Positions 17,655 through 26,287 of a DNA stretch of 54,303 bases are shown here, in pieces; position 1 is the stretch's first letter, and each line of letters starts with the position of its first letter. Location of the stretch: assembly GCA_949737515.1 (NCBI GenBank), contig CATJCP010000204.1:1-54303 (forward strand). Reading direction: 5' to 3'. Source of the DNA: an uncultured Oscillospiraceae bacterium. GTDB taxonomy: Bacteria > Bacillota > Clostridia > Oscillospirales > Ruminococcaceae. The translations under genes and the position numbers were made by a program. The notes below the pieces were generated by a model that was given only the letters and a program-made list of their open reading frames with translations, did no database searches and was not told the DNA's origin.

Positions 17655-18932
17655 TCAATCTGCCGCGCTGCTGCTGTCCTGGCTTGAAGCTTCCTCCTCC
17701 TGCTTTACATTGGAGCTCCCGCCGCCCTTAGCCAGGATCGCGGCGTTGACCAGCTCCTTTGCCTTGCGCAGCTGGGGGTCGGCGTCCCGGTCCAAGTTTC
17801 CCTCAGAAAGGAGCTGGGCCTGTTCAGAGGTCAGCTTTACCTCATAATCCGGCACAACGCCGATTCCGTCAAAGTTAGGGCTCTTGGGAGGATTATACTT
17901 GGCAACGGTGATGTCCAGCGCCGAACCGTCGTCCAGCCGGTAAATGGTCTGCATCAATCCCTTTCCATAGGTGGTCACTCCAACCACCTGGCCCTTTTCA
18001 TAGTCCCACAGGGATTGGGCGAACAGCTCTGCCGCGCTGGCTGTCCGTTCGTTGACAACCACCGCCATGGGCAGGTCCACCTCTCGGTCGTCAGAGGTGG
18101 CGAGAACCTTGGTATCCCCGTTTTTATAGGTGGCGGAGACAATATCCCCTGCCGGGAGCAGCCGGTCAAGGACCTGAGAGACCGAGTCGATGGTTCCGCC
18201 CGGATTGCCCCGAACATCAAAGATCAGCCCCTCCGCGCCCCCGCGGAACGCATTCTCAATGGCCTTTAAAAACTGGTTGGCGGTGGCGTCTGCAAATTCA
18301 GTGATCTGAATATAGGCGATATTATCCACAATCTCCATATAGACAGAGGGGATCTCCACCTTACGGCGGGTCAGCTCAATGGGCTCCTGATCCTCGTTGC
18401 CCTGCCGGAGTACAATGGAAACCTTTGTACCGGCTTCCCCGTCCAAGGCCTCCTCCGCCTCCCCATAGGTTTGGGCGGTAACCTCCAGCTCGTCTACCTG
18501 GAGGATCAGGTCCCCCACGGATATCCCGGCGATCTCTGCAGCCGACTCCGGGTATACCTCTGTCACCAGCATATATCCGCTGGTGTCACAGACCGTATCC
18601 ACGCCGATTCCCACCATCTTCCCCTCCACATTTTCCAGCTGCTGCTGGTACTGCTCTGCGGTGAGGTAAAGGGCGTATCGGTCGCTGATGCCCTGTATGT
18701 ATCCCCGGGCAATGCTGTCCATCAGGTACTTTTCGTCAATATTTCCATAATACTCCGAACGGACGATTTTGTCGATCTGGGAGAGCTTTTCATAGGTAGC
18801 CTCCCTCTCTTTGATGTTGTAAAGCTTATCGTTAAAGGTGCGGATGGAGTACACCATCGTGATTGCAACTGCCAGGGCAGCGGCGATAGCCATTAGGGTG
18901 ATTGCCGTTCCCAGTGAAACCTTTTTATTCAT
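17655..18932 (-). CDS. C-terminal processing peptidase (S41 family), membrane-anchored
   Basis: Serine protease of 425 residues. An N-terminal signal anchor (ITLMAIAAALAVAITMVYS) puts the protease outside the cytoplasm. A PDZ domain follows (about 95-185), then the S41 catalytic domain with Ser in TASAAELFA and the general-base Lys in TYGKGLMQ. The tail is Ser/Glu/Lys-rich and disordered. It follows the M23 gene in the ftsEX cluster, which suggests a role in processing or controlling cell-wall hydrolases; that link is inferred from position. Confidence 0.92.
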   Translation of the reverse strand: MNKKVSLGTAITLMAIAAALAVAITMVYSIRTFNDKLYNIKEREATYEKLSQIDKIVRSEYYGNIDEKYLMDSIARGYIQGISDRYALYLTAEQYQQQLENVEGKMVGIGVDTVCDTSGYMLVTEVYPESAAEIAGISVGDLILQVDELEVTAQTYGEAEEALDGEAGTKVSIVLRQGNEDQEPIELTRRKVEIPSVYMEIVDNIAYIQITEFADATANQFLKAIENAFRGGAEGLIFDVRGNPGGTIDSVSQVLDRLLPAGDIVSATYKNGDTKVLATSDDREVDLPMAVVVNERTASAAELFAQSLWDYEKGQVVGVTTYGKGLMQTIYRLDDGSALDITVAKYNPPKSPNFDGIGVVPDYEVKLTSEQAQLLSEGNLDRDADPQLRKAKELVNAAILAKGGGSSNVKQEEEASSQDSSSAAD

Positions 18933-19004
18933 ATCCTTGTTCTAATCCGGTCCTTTCTCAATCAGGCAGAGTGTTCATAGTCGAATTTCAAGGGTTCTTC
19001 CCAA

Positions 19005-20342
19005 TTAAGACGGAGAACCGAGATAGCTTAATGGATTCTGGGTTTTGCCGTCAATGCGGACTTCAAAGTGAAGGTGCGGTCCTGTGGCCCATCCGGTGGC
19101 CCCCACCCTGGCAATGGGCGTTCCCCTTGCCACAACGTCCCCAAGCTCAACGTCAATGGCGCTTAGATGGGCGTACAGGGTGGAATATCCGCCGCCGTGG
19201 TCGATAATAAGGTAGATTCCATACCCCACCCCGTCCCGGTAGGAGGTGTTTACAAAGGCCACCGTCCCCGGGTTTGCCGCCACCACGGTTTTGCCGTAGC
19301 ATTGGCTGCCCGAAATGTCCAGGCCAGTGTGGAAGTCCGAGTTGTTAAACCGCCAGCCGTAATAGCTGGTCAGCATACTGTACCCCGGCAGGGGCCATCC
19401 GAACTGTCCGCCTGTGTATTCATCGTCCCCAGTCTGGTTTTTCCGGCGCATCTCCTCCAGGGCGGCGTAAATCCTAGTTACCTCCGCCTGGGCCTCCTGC
19501 ATTTCCTTCTGTATCTTGGCCTGGTTGGCATAAAATTCTCGTTCTGTGTCCTCCAGGGTTTGGATGGAATTGCGTATTTTTTCTACATCCTGTTCCAGGC
19601 TTTCGGCCTGTTCATTGTACAGGGCACGGGTTTCCTCATTTTCCGCCTTATTCTGCTCGAAGGCCTCCCGGATCTCCTCGTTTCGCTCCCGCAGGTTTTC
19701 CAGGTATTCCCGGTCCTCCAGGAGGCTTGTCTTCTGCCCCGCAAGCTCTGCAAGAAAGTCCTTATCCCGGTTGACCATTCTGGTGACCATAGTGGTGCTG
19801 GACAGCATACTGTAAAAGCTGTCCGCCCCCAGGAGCACCTCCAGGACCGACGGCTCCCCCGCCATATAATTCCTGCGGATGCGCTGCCGCAGAAGCTCCT
19901 CGTTTTTTTCAATCTCCTGCTGCTTTTCGCCGATCTCCGTCTCCTTGGCGGCGATGTCCTGGTTGTTCTGCTCAATGATCTCTTCCTGCCGCTGGATCTG
20001 GTTGTCGAGATTGGTTATCTTCTCCGACAGCACGTCTATCTGCTGGGTCGTCAGGCTGATCTGCTGCTCCAGCTCATTTTTTTCCTCGCTCTGCCGCTTC
20101 TTTTCCGACTGCACGCCGTAAATTTTATTCTGCAGATCCTTTTTCTGCTGCTCCAGCTGGTCATAGGTCTGGTTTAAGCTGGCAAGCTGGTCCTTGGCCT
20201 CGTCCATATCAAAGTCGTCTGCAAAAACCGCCGGGCTGGCCGGCACGCCGCTTCCCAGCGCAATCACCCCGGCGCACAATAGCGCCAGAAGCTTATTCCG
20301 AATCCGTTTTCTTCCCTTTCGATTCCTGTACAAGCGATGCAC
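19005..20342 (-). CDS. M23 murein hydrolase (activator), PcsB/EnvC-like
   Basis: 445-residue secreted protein. A signal peptide (ALLCAGVIALGSGVPASPA) precedes a long coiled coil (about 40-290, rich in Gln/Glu/Lys), then a C-terminal LytM/M23 domain with zinc-ligand motifs HTGLDI and HLHFEV intact. In other bacteria FtsEX controls a coiled-coil hydrolase or activator (EnvC, PcsB) at the septum. This gene lies 240 bases after ftsX in the same direction, so it is the likely FtsEX partner. Because the His ligands are kept it may be an active endopeptidase and not only an activator. Confidence 0.92.
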   Translation of the reverse strand: MHRLYRNRKGRKRIRNKLLALLCAGVIALGSGVPASPAVFADDFDMDEAKDQLASLNQTYDQLEQQKKDLQNKIYGVQSEKKRQSEEKNELEQQISLTTQQIDVLSEKITNLDNQIQRQEEIIEQNNQDIAAKETEIGEKQQEIEKNEELLRQRIRRNYMAGEPSVLEVLLGADSFYSMLSSTTMVTRMVNRDKDFLAELAGQKTSLLEDREYLENLRERNEEIREAFEQNKAENEETRALYNEQAESLEQDVEKIRNSIQTLEDTEREFYANQAKIQKEMQEAQAEVTRIYAALEEMRRKNQTGDDEYTGGQFGWPLPGYSMLTSYYGWRFNNSDFHTGLDISGSQCYGKTVVAANPGTVAFVNTSYRDGVGYGIYLIIDHGGGYSTLYAHLSAIDVELGDVVARGTPIARVGATGWATGPHLHFEVRIDGKTQNPLSYLGSPS

Positions 20343-20582
20343 GCTCCCCTGTCTGTTTATTTCAATCCGTCCTGCCCTTTCTATACAGAGAGGGAATACC
20401 GGTTTTTTACCACTGAATTACAGGAGCCGACAGCGGTCACCGTCAGCTCCTCGATGGATCCCATTCTTATCCTGATATCTATCGGATAAAGCGCCCTATC
20501 CGGTCAAAAACATATACCTATAAGGAAGGACCGCTTTCCTACCTTTCCCAAGGGATTTTTCGTCCCCTGGCGCTTATGTACG

Positions 20583-21491
20583 CTATACCTTCAAATACTT
20601 GCCTACAAACACCATACTTCCAAAGGAACCCACTCCCACGCCAATGGCGCAGAAGCTGGCCAGCAATCCCTTATACACCCGTTCAAAGGGGATAAAATAC
20701 TGATACAATTCCTGCAGCCAGGCGGAATCCACCGTCCCGGCCCATTCCATCACATAAATATATCCGCCCCAAACGACCAGGTAGGCCAGCAGCGCGGAAA
20801 TCAATCCCAGCAACAGGCCTTCCACCACAAAGGGCAGCTTGATAAAGGGGTCTGTGGCCCCCACATATTTCATGATGCTGATCTCCTTGCGCCTGTTAAA
20901 GACAGTAATCTTAATGGTATTGGCGATGATAATCAGGGAAACAGCGAGCAGGATCGCCACAATGGATATCCCGCACCAGGTGACGACACGGCGGATCCCC
21001 AAAAGGGTATGAGCGACCTCGGTGGGGACGCGCACCTCCTGAATCTCCTCCATGTCCATCAGGCCCTGGGCCGTTTCATCCAGCTTCTCCAAATCCTTGA
21101 CCTTTACCCGGAAGGAATGGGGCAGCATATTCTCCTCGCCCTCGTATTCCTCCAGCAGCCAAGCGTATTCCCCATACTTTTCCATTTGCTCCTCAAGGGC
21201 CTGCTCGTTGGAGACAAAGGCCGCCTGGGAAACATTATCCATCATCCGTATTTTCAGGCTGGCGTCATCCACCCCCTTTTGGTCGATGCCGTCCTCCAAA
21301 AATACAACAATCTCATTTTCATCCTCAAAAAAACTGACAATACTGCTTACATTGGCCGCAAACAGCCCTGCCGCTCCCACCAGGATCAGGCAGGCCGCCA
21401 AAACGCCGATCGCCGCTGTGGACATCAGGCGGTTGACCCACAGGCTGCGTCCACCCTCTTTTACCAGATAGCCGAAGCTGCTTGTTTTCAT
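20583..21491 (-). CDS. ftsX: Cell division ABC transporter permease FtsX
   Basis: 302 residues with the FtsX layout: an N-terminal transmembrane helix (AAIGVLAACLILVGAAGLF), a large extracytoplasmic loop of about 130 residues, then three more transmembrane helices in the C-terminal half. Works with FtsE to gate peptidoglycan hydrolases during division (and, in Firmicutes, sporulation or elongation). Its start overlaps the ftsE stop by 4 bases. Confidence 0.95.
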   Translation of the reverse strand: MKTSSFGYLVKEGGRSLWVNRLMSTAAIGVLAACLILVGAAGLFAANVSSIVSFFEDENEIVVFLEDGIDQKGVDDASLKIRMMDNVSQAAFVSNEQALEEQMEKYGEYAWLLEEYEGEENMLPHSFRVKVKDLEKLDETAQGLMDMEEIQEVRVPTEVAHTLLGIRRVVTWCGISIVAILLAVSLIIIANTIKITVFNRRKEISIMKYVGATDPFIKLPFVVEGLLLGLISALLAYLVVWGGYIYVMEWAGTVDSAWLQELYQYFIPFERVYKGLLASFCAIGVGVGSFGSMVFVGKYLKV

Positions 21492-22180
21492 AGGTAATCC
21501 CCCGCCTCCTCCTGGTACTCCGGCGTATCCGAGACCACAGTTCCATTTTCAATGGTGATGACCCTATGGTTAAAGTGGGACACCAGCTCGTGCTCATGGG
21601 TCACCATGACAATGGTAGTACCCATTTTATTGATCTCGTGGAGCAGCTCCACGATTTCGAAGGAAAGCTCTGGGTCTATGTTGCCGGTGGGCTCGTCGGC
21701 AATGATCAAGTCCGGGTTATTGACCAGGGCCCGGGCCAGAGCCACCCTCTGCTGCTCGCCGCCGGAGAGCTTGTCCGGCACAATCCGCGCTTTGGAGGCC
21801 AACCCCACCAGCCCCAGGACATAGGGGACCCGGCGGCGGATATCCTTGGAGGAGACGTTGGTCACCCGCAGGGCAAAGGCCACGTTGTCGTAAGCCGTCA
21901 TATAGGGGATGAGCCGGAAGTCCTGGAACACCACCCCCAGAGTACGGCGGAACTTGGGAATCTGCCTGCGCTTGATTTTGTTGAGATTAAAGCCGTTGAC
22001 ATGGATGATCCCGGAGGTGGGCTTTTCTTCCCGAAGCATCAGCTTGATCAGGGTGCTTTTGCCCGCACCAGAGGAACCGACGATGAAAGCGAACTCCCCT
22101 CTTTCAATGTTCAGGCTGACATTTTCCAGGGCACGGGTTCCGTTTTCATATCGCTTGCTTACATTACTAAATTCAATCAC
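21488..22180 (-). CDS. ftsE: Cell division ABC transporter ATPase FtsE
   Basis: 230-residue ABC ATPase with Walker A GSSGAGKST, the signature LSGGEQQRVALARAL and Walker B IIADEPTGN. Starts MIEFSNVSKRYENG as usual for FtsE. Forms a complex with FtsX at the membrane; coupled by a 4-base overlap. Confidence 0.96.
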   Translation of the reverse strand: MIEFSNVSKRYENGTRALENVSLNIERGEFAFIVGSSGAGKSTLIKLMLREEKPTSGIIHVNGFNLNKIKRRQIPKFRRTLGVVFQDFRLIPYMTAYDNVAFALRVTNVSSKDIRRRVPYVLGLVGLASKARIVPDKLSGGEQQRVALARALVNNPDLIIADEPTGNIDPELSFEIVELLHEINKMGTTIVMVTHEHELVSHFNHRVITIENGTVVSDTPEYQEEAGDYL

Positions 22181-22219
22181 GTATACACCGCCTCGAAGAT
22201 GGCCCTTTCCAAAGGGCTG

Positions 22220-23305
22220 TTAGAATTTCACAGGATTGGCGGTGAGGTACCTCTTGACCATCAGGGCCACCTTAAAGATAATCGCATGGTCGAACTCTCT
22301 CAAATCCAATCCCGTCAGTTTTTTGATCTTTTCCAGGCGGTACACCAGCGTATTGCGGTGGACAAACAGCTTGCGGGAAGTTTCGGAAACATTCAAATTG
22401 TTCTCAAAGAACTTCTGAATGGTAAACAGCGTCTCATGATCCAGGCTCTCAATAGAACCCTTTTTGAACACTTCCTGGAGAAACATTTCACACAAGGTTG
22501 TGGGAAGCTGATAGATCAGACGGGCAATCCCCAGGTTGTTGTAAGCGACGATAGATTTTTCGGTATCAAAGACCTTACCGACCTCCAGGGCCACCTGAGC
22601 CTCCTTAAAGGACTTGGCCAGATCCTTGACCCCTACTACCACTGTGCCGATGCCCACCACAACGCGGGTATAAAACTCGCTGCCCAGAGTATCTACAATC
22701 GAACGGGCAAGCTTTTCCAAATCCTTTGACTCAATGCCGGCCTTGATCTCCTTGACCAGCACAATATCGCTTTCGCTGATGCTGAAAATAAAGTCCTTCT
22801 GTTTATCCGGGAACAGATTCTGCACCACATCAAAGGCTGAAATATCGTTGGACGACACCACCCGAATCAAAAATACCACCCGGCTGACGTCCCCGCTGAA
22901 ATGCAGCTCTCTCGATTTAATATAGATATCGCTTGGAAGGATGTTGTCCAAGATGACATTTTTGATAAAGTTATTCCGATCATACTTTTCGTCATAGTAC
23001 TGCTTGATGCTTGTCAAAGAAATGGCCAGCACAGCGCAATAGCGCGCCGCCATATCATCGGTTCCTTCCACAAACACCGCATACTCCGGCTTCATCCGCG
23101 CGCCAAAGGGCTTATATGTATACCCATCGCGCACAAATGTCTCTCCTCCGTCGTTCAGGTCTAAGGCCAAGTATTCGCTTTTTTCACCGATCTTTGTTAA
23201 ATCGCTGCATGAGATAATTTGAGCCGTTTCATCGACAATTCCTATGACCCGGTCGATTGCGTCCCGCATTTGATGGATAACTCCCTGAAATAACCTGTTC
23301 GACAT
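22220..23305 (-). CDS. PucR/CdaR-type transcriptional regulator
   Basis: About 361 residues from ATG 23305, which has GGGGAAAG upstream; the 5' extension in the track is not supported. The C-terminal 60 residues form the PucR helix-turn-helix (NNLNVSETSRKLFVHRNTLVYRLEKI, seen in part), and the central part resembles the GGDEF-like domain found in CdaR proteins. The N-terminal part may be a ligand sensor. It has its own promoter and precedes ftsE by 39 bases, so it could be co-transcribed with ftsEX. Its target and ligand are unknown. Confidence 0.85.
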   Translation of the reverse strand: MSNRLFQGVIHQMRDAIDRVIGIVDETAQIISCSDLTKIGEKSEYLALDLNDGGETFVRDGYTYKPFGARMKPEYAVFVEGTDDMAARYCAVLAISLTSIKQYYDEKYDRNNFIKNVILDNILPSDIYIKSRELHFSGDVSRVVFLIRVVSSNDISAFDVVQNLFPDKQKDFIFSISESDIVLVKEIKAGIESKDLEKLARSIVDTLGSEFYTRVVVGIGTVVVGVKDLAKSFKEAQVALEVGKVFDTEKSIVAYNNLGIARLIYQLPTTLCEMFLQEVFKKGSIESLDHETLFTIQKFFENNLNVSETSRKLFVHRNTLVYRLEKIKKLTGLDLREFDHAIIFKVALMVKRYLTANPVKF

Positions 23306-23426
23306 AGACTTTCCCCTCAGCTTCCTTTTATATTTTTGGTTTACCGCCTCGTCCGGCCTGGGGTTTTTACACCCTCTGGCCTTCGGCTGTTCTTTCACCG
23401 CTGGAATCGATTTTTTCTCCTACTCC

Positions 23427-23455
23427 ATTGTACAAAATATACAGACGGTTTGCAA
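23427..23455 (-). promoter_or_regulatory. Promoter of the PucR-ftsEX region
   Basis: Minus strand TTGCAA, 17 bases, TACAAT, about 120 bases before the PucR-type gene. No other gene lies between. Confidence 0.6.
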
Positions 23456-23804
23456 CTGCCTGGAAAAATTTTTAATGCCGGTCCATATAGGTAACAGAAC
23501 CGCACAGGCTGTCAAAGCCCGTTTTAGGTATCACAGCATTTCCCCTGGAGGGCCTCTGCCCCCTGCTTTTCGTCCTTCATTGTACTCTGACCGCGGCTGA
23601 ACCACAGGCTATTTCCATTCTACATGATATTCGTCGAAAAGTTGTGAATTTTCTTTGAACGGAAGATGATGGTTACAAGAAATTATTTTTCCAATTTCTG
23701 CACACCTCCTTTCGCCCGTTTCAGATAATCGCTTTATTCTGCCATAGCACGTTCAAATTCCCGGCAATATATCATTTGCTATCAACCGTCAAGGAGGTTT
23801 TTCC
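23456..23804. other. Intergenic region without recognised gene
   Basis: No conserved ORF seen. The stretch holds scattered AT-rich tracts and, at its 3' end, the strong AAGGAGG ribosome site of the small ORF that follows. Confidence 0.5.
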
Positions 23805-23936
23805 ATGCCAATGAAAAAAGAAACTGCCAGTCTCCGGGAGCCGTTCTGCAGAACCAATGCAGAGGGCGAGTGCACACCGTCGCCTTCCGGCGGCTGGCCT
23901 GGCAAAGCAGTAGGGGACTCTTCGCAGCAACAATAG
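23805..23936 (+). CDS. Putative 43-residue small protein with strong ribosome site
   Basis: Too short for the track. AAGGAGG lies eight bases before the ATG, and the frame runs 43 codons to a TAG inside a hairpin. The peptide starts MPMKKETASLREPF, has two Cys and a Gly/Pro/Ser-rich second half ending in QQQ. The combination of ribosome site and 3' hairpin argues for translation, but there is no family and no recognised promoter, and a leader peptide or chance ORF remains possible. Confidence 0.4.
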   Translation: MPMKKETASLREPFCRTNAEGECTPSPSGGWPGKAVGDSSQQQ

Positions 23937-23954
23937 TCTGCGAAGAGCCCCCTA
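23911..23954 (+). terminator. Hairpin at the end of the 43-residue ORF
   Basis: TAGGGGACTCTTCGCAG pairs with CTGCGAAGAGCCCCCTA (one mismatch) around a 10-base loop. The following TATCTTTCT is only partly T-rich. Confidence 0.55.
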
Positions 23955-24162
23955 TATCTTTCTGCAAATTCCGTCATTATCACCATTGCCTTCTGCAAGA
24001 GAAAGAAATTGTTTCTGCACTTGTTAGCTTGTTGCTTGGCATGGGTCTAAGTACGGGACATATCTTTTGTACCCCTGTTCCAGGATGCGGGATTTTAATA
24101 GATCATTAACAACATGTACGAATCCTTAAAACACGAGGCGGAGACGCCAACGACTGCATCCT

Positions 24163-24483
24163 TCATACTGCGTCCTCTACCATGGCGGTAATCTCGGACT
24201 TTGGCCGAAGCCCGACAGACTTGGCGATGGGTTTTCCATTCTTAAAAAGTACCAGCATCGGGATACTGGACACCTGGAAGCGCATTGCAAGCTCCCGCTG
24301 TTCGTCCACATTGACCTTGCCGACCTTAAGAGTACCGCCATACTCCCCGGCGATTTCATGGAGTACCGGGGCAAGCATTTTGCACGGGCCGCACCAGTTT
24401 GCAAAAAAGTCCACCAGTACCGGCTTGTCGGAGCGGAGTACCTCGCTTTCAAAATTGAAGGCGGTAATGTTCAGTTCAGCCAT
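24163..24483 (-). CDS. trxA: Thioredoxin
   Basis: 106-residue thiol-disulphide reductase with the WCGPCK active site near residue 31 and the cis-Pro segment SSIPMLVLF. Last gene of the FTR-like/ferredoxin/membrane Fe-S operon, 29 bases after the membrane protein. The context suggests its electrons may come from ferredoxin through the FTR-like protein and not only from NADPH-thioredoxin reductase; this is inference. Confidence 0.95.
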   Translation of the reverse strand: MAELNITAFNFESEVLRSDKPVLVDFFANWCGPCKMLAPVLHEIAGEYGGTLKVGKVNVDEQRELAMRFQVSSIPMLVLFKNGKPIAKSVGLRPKSEITAMVEDAV

Positions 24484-24512
24484 GAGAAAATCCCCTTTCT
24501 ATCCTTATGTAA

Positions 24513-25088
24513 TTATTCTTTGTTTTTCAGTTTGCAGATTCCCTGGGTCATGGTTCCCATCGGGCAGAACGCACACCAGGTACGGGGCTTATAGAGCGCC
24601 ATGACAATCAGGCCCAGCAGCAGCGAGGTCAGCATCAGACTGTAAAAGCCGAAGCTGAACTGTGCCACCCAGTCAGCCACCGTTCCGGCAGTGTAGGTCC
24701 AGCCCCACGGCACACGGAAGGTCCAGAACAGCTTAATGGCTTCCCGCAGCGACGAAGCCCCCGCACCCACCAGATAGGTCTGGAACACCATATTCCCGAA
24801 CATGGTCAAAAAGAAAATCAGGAACCCGTAGCGGAACCACTTGGAGGACATCCAGCGGGGCGTTGGTTTGCAGCGAGAGCATTTCAGCTCGCCGCCCAGC
24901 TTGCTGAACAGCTGCCCCCGCCCGCAGAGATGATTGCAGAAGAACTTGTTGCCCCCGAAAACAGCAAATACCAGCGGCAGAAAAAAGTCAATCATGCCCA
25001 GCCACGCAAAGAGGATATTGAAAAAACCGAGGGCGAAGTAGAGAATCGACCAAATCCACAGGTAGTCGTACCAATGTTTCTTTTTCAT
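24513..25088 (-). CDS. NapH/CcoG-like membrane Fe-S protein
   Basis: About 191 residues from ATG 25088, which overlaps the ferredoxin stop (25085) by 4 bases; the longer track start reads back through the ferredoxin gene. Several hydrophobic helices (LYFALGFFNILFAWLGMIDF, LTSLLLGLIVMALY) are combined with Cys motifs CNHLCGRGQ, CSRCKP and CAFCPMGTM. These match polyferredoxin-type membrane proteins that pass electrons at the membrane. Coupled to ferredoxin upstream and thioredoxin downstream. Confidence 0.8.
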   Translation of the reverse strand: MKKKHWYDYLWIWSILYFALGFFNILFAWLGMIDFFLPLVFAVFGGNKFFCNHLCGRGQLFSKLGGELKCSRCKPTPRWMSSKWFRYGFLIFFLTMFGNMVFQTYLVGAGASSLREAIKLFWTFRVPWGWTYTAGTVADWVAQFSFGFYSLMLTSLLLGLIVMALYKPRTWCAFCPMGTMTQGICKLKNKE

Positions 25089-25288
25089 GCTTCCGGCCTC
25101 GCTTTCACTTCGATACAGCCCCCGGGACACAGCTTCGCACATTTTCCGCAGCCCACGCAGCGCCCCGTTTCCACGGCGGCATAGCAGCCGCGATGTACCT
25201 TAATCGCTCCCAGAGGACAGATATTTTCACACACACCGCAGGCGACACACCGCGTTTTGTCCACAGCGGCCAGACGTTTTGACAGCAT
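25085..25288 (-). CDS. 2[4Fe-4S] ferredoxin
   Basis: 67 residues with two cluster motifs, CVACGVCENICP and CVGCGKCAKLCPGG. Small soluble electron carrier. It lies 12 bases after the FTR-like gene and overlaps the membrane Fe-S gene, so the three are one operon. Confidence 0.93.
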   Translation of the reverse strand: MLSKRLAAVDKTRCVACGVCENICPLGAIKVHRGCYAAVETGRCVGCGKCAKLCPGGCIEVKARPEA

Positions 25289-25300
25289 ATCACAACCCCC

Positions 25301-25483
25301 TTAATCCCCAAAGGACTTGTAGTAGAGCATACAATGGCAGTATCCTTCGTAAGCGGAGGCGCTGATCTGCTCCTTAAACTCCCGGCACATGCGCTTTTTT
25401 TCCTCTGTGTCTCCCGGCCGGCAGGGAAAGCAGCCGCCCGTCCGCTTCAGCTTCTCGCGGATGGTATTGACCGTGATCTTCAT
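25301..25483 (-). CDS. Ferredoxin-thioredoxin reductase catalytic-chain-like mini protein
   Basis: 60 residues from ATG 25483 (AAAGGGGCG upstream; the track start at 25588 reads through the Crp/Fnr terminator). The Cys pattern GGCFPCR, MCREF and GYCHCMLYYK strongly recalls FTR catalytic chains, where CPC, CxC and CHC motifs bind a [4Fe-4S] cluster next to a redox disulphide. Here the first pair is CxxC and the middle motif keeps only one Cys, so five of the expected six are present. Neighbouring ferredoxin and thioredoxin genes support a ferredoxin-to-thioredoxin electron path. Cluster binding is uncertain because of the altered cysteines. Confidence 0.7.
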   Translation of the reverse strand: MKITVNTIREKLKRTGGCFPCRPGDTEEKKRMCREFKEQISASAYEGYCHCMLYYKSFGD

Positions 25484-25514
25484 TGTCCGCGCCCCTTTCT
25501 GATTGGATAGCTCT

Positions 25515-25555
25515 ATGATACCGTACAGCAGAGCCGATTTCCGTGACTGGGTCAC
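25515..25555 (-). promoter_or_regulatory. Class II Crp/Fnr-type promoter of the FTR-like operon
   Basis: On the minus strand -10 TATCAT (25520-25515) lacks a good -35. Instead the palindrome GTGACCCAGTCAC (25555-25543) is centred about 41 bases before the predicted start, the class II activator position. It resembles the TGTGA/TCACA half-sites of Crp/Fnr proteins, and the Crp/Fnr gene is directly upstream. Confidence 0.6.
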
Positions 25556-25564
25556 ATTGGAAAG

Positions 25565-25596
25565 AAAAAATCCGGCGCTTTTCAACACCGGATTTT
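25565..25596 (-). terminator. Terminator of the Crp/Fnr gene
   Basis: AAAATCCGG/CCGGATTTT arms followed by TTTTTTC on the minus strand, 28 bases past the stop. It separates the regulator from the FTR-like operon. Confidence 0.85.
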
Positions 25597-25623
25597 CAAC
25601 AGTTTATATTCACGAGAGCGCTG

Positions 25624-26280
25624 TCATCTCAGCTTTTTCAGCCCATCCGCATCCCGCAGGCTGACCACACCGCGTTTCAATTCCACTAGGCCATCTTCAG
25701 AGAAATGCTTGAGCATCCGCGCCACAGCTTCCCGTGCTGAGCTGATGTGCTGGGCAATCTGCTCGTGGGTCATATAAATGGTATCAGAGCTGGTGCGTTC
25801 CCGTTCCGCAAGGAGGAAATCTGCCAAACGCCGGTCCAAGCCCTTGAATAAAATCTGCTGCATAGACCACATGACGTCGGAAAAACGCTGTACTGCCAAC
25901 TCATAGAGAAAGCATCGGACATGGATGTTTTGCTCCTTGAGCGCGGCAATGATTCCAGCAGGGATGGTGAGAACCTCCGTGTCCCGTTGAGCGGTCATCT
26001 GCGTTTCAAATGTGATCTGGCTGATGACGCAGGAGGCAGACAGTACGCACAGTTCTCCGGAGTAGACCCGGAACAGCGTCACCTCCCGGCCCTCGTCAGA
26101 GAGGAGACAGGTTCGGATCTCCCCTTCCAGCAACAGCAACATACCCAGGCATTCATTGCCGCCGCTGTGGACAAACGCGCCCTTTTGGTAGCGGCGGATA
26201 GACGCGCCGCTGCCCACAATGTCCTTTTCCCGCTCTGTCAGCATTCCCCAGAACGGGAGCCGCGCAAGATATAGCTCCAT
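25624..26280 (-). CDS. Crp/Fnr family transcriptional regulator
   Basis: About 218 residues from ATG 26280, 7 bases after the stop of the DUF134/NifX gene; the track's 26379 start is a frame extension through that gene. An N-terminal cyclic-nucleotide-binding-type beta barrel (about 15-125) is followed by a long dimer helix and a C-terminal winged helix (MTHEQIAQHISSAREAVARM). It lacks the N-terminal Cys cluster of E. coli FNR, though several Cys are scattered in the barrel. Likely activates the adjacent redox operon through the palindrome at -41; the signal is unknown. Confidence 0.85.
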   Translation of the reverse strand: MELYLARLPFWGMLTEREKDIVGSGASIRRYQKGAFVHSGGNECLGMLLLLEGEIRTCLLSDEGREVTLFRVYSGELCVLSASCVISQITFETQMTAQRDTEVLTIPAGIIAALKEQNIHVRCFLYELAVQRFSDVMWSMQQILFKGLDRRLADFLLAERERTSSDTIYMTHEQIAQHISSAREAVARMLKHFSEDGLVELKRGVVSLRDADGLKKLR

Positions 26281-26287
26281 GGCCCCA

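Noticed and set aside
23698-23715. CACACCTCCTTTC resembling the 3' end of 16S rRNA
   Set aside because: Only about 11 bases match; no rRNA flanks. It is just a ribosome-site sequence on the other strand before a six-codon frame.
23789-23998. 69-residue minus ORF opposite the 43-residue ORF
   Set aside because: Overlaps a hairpin and the better-supported plus ORF; no ribosome site and no conserved pattern.
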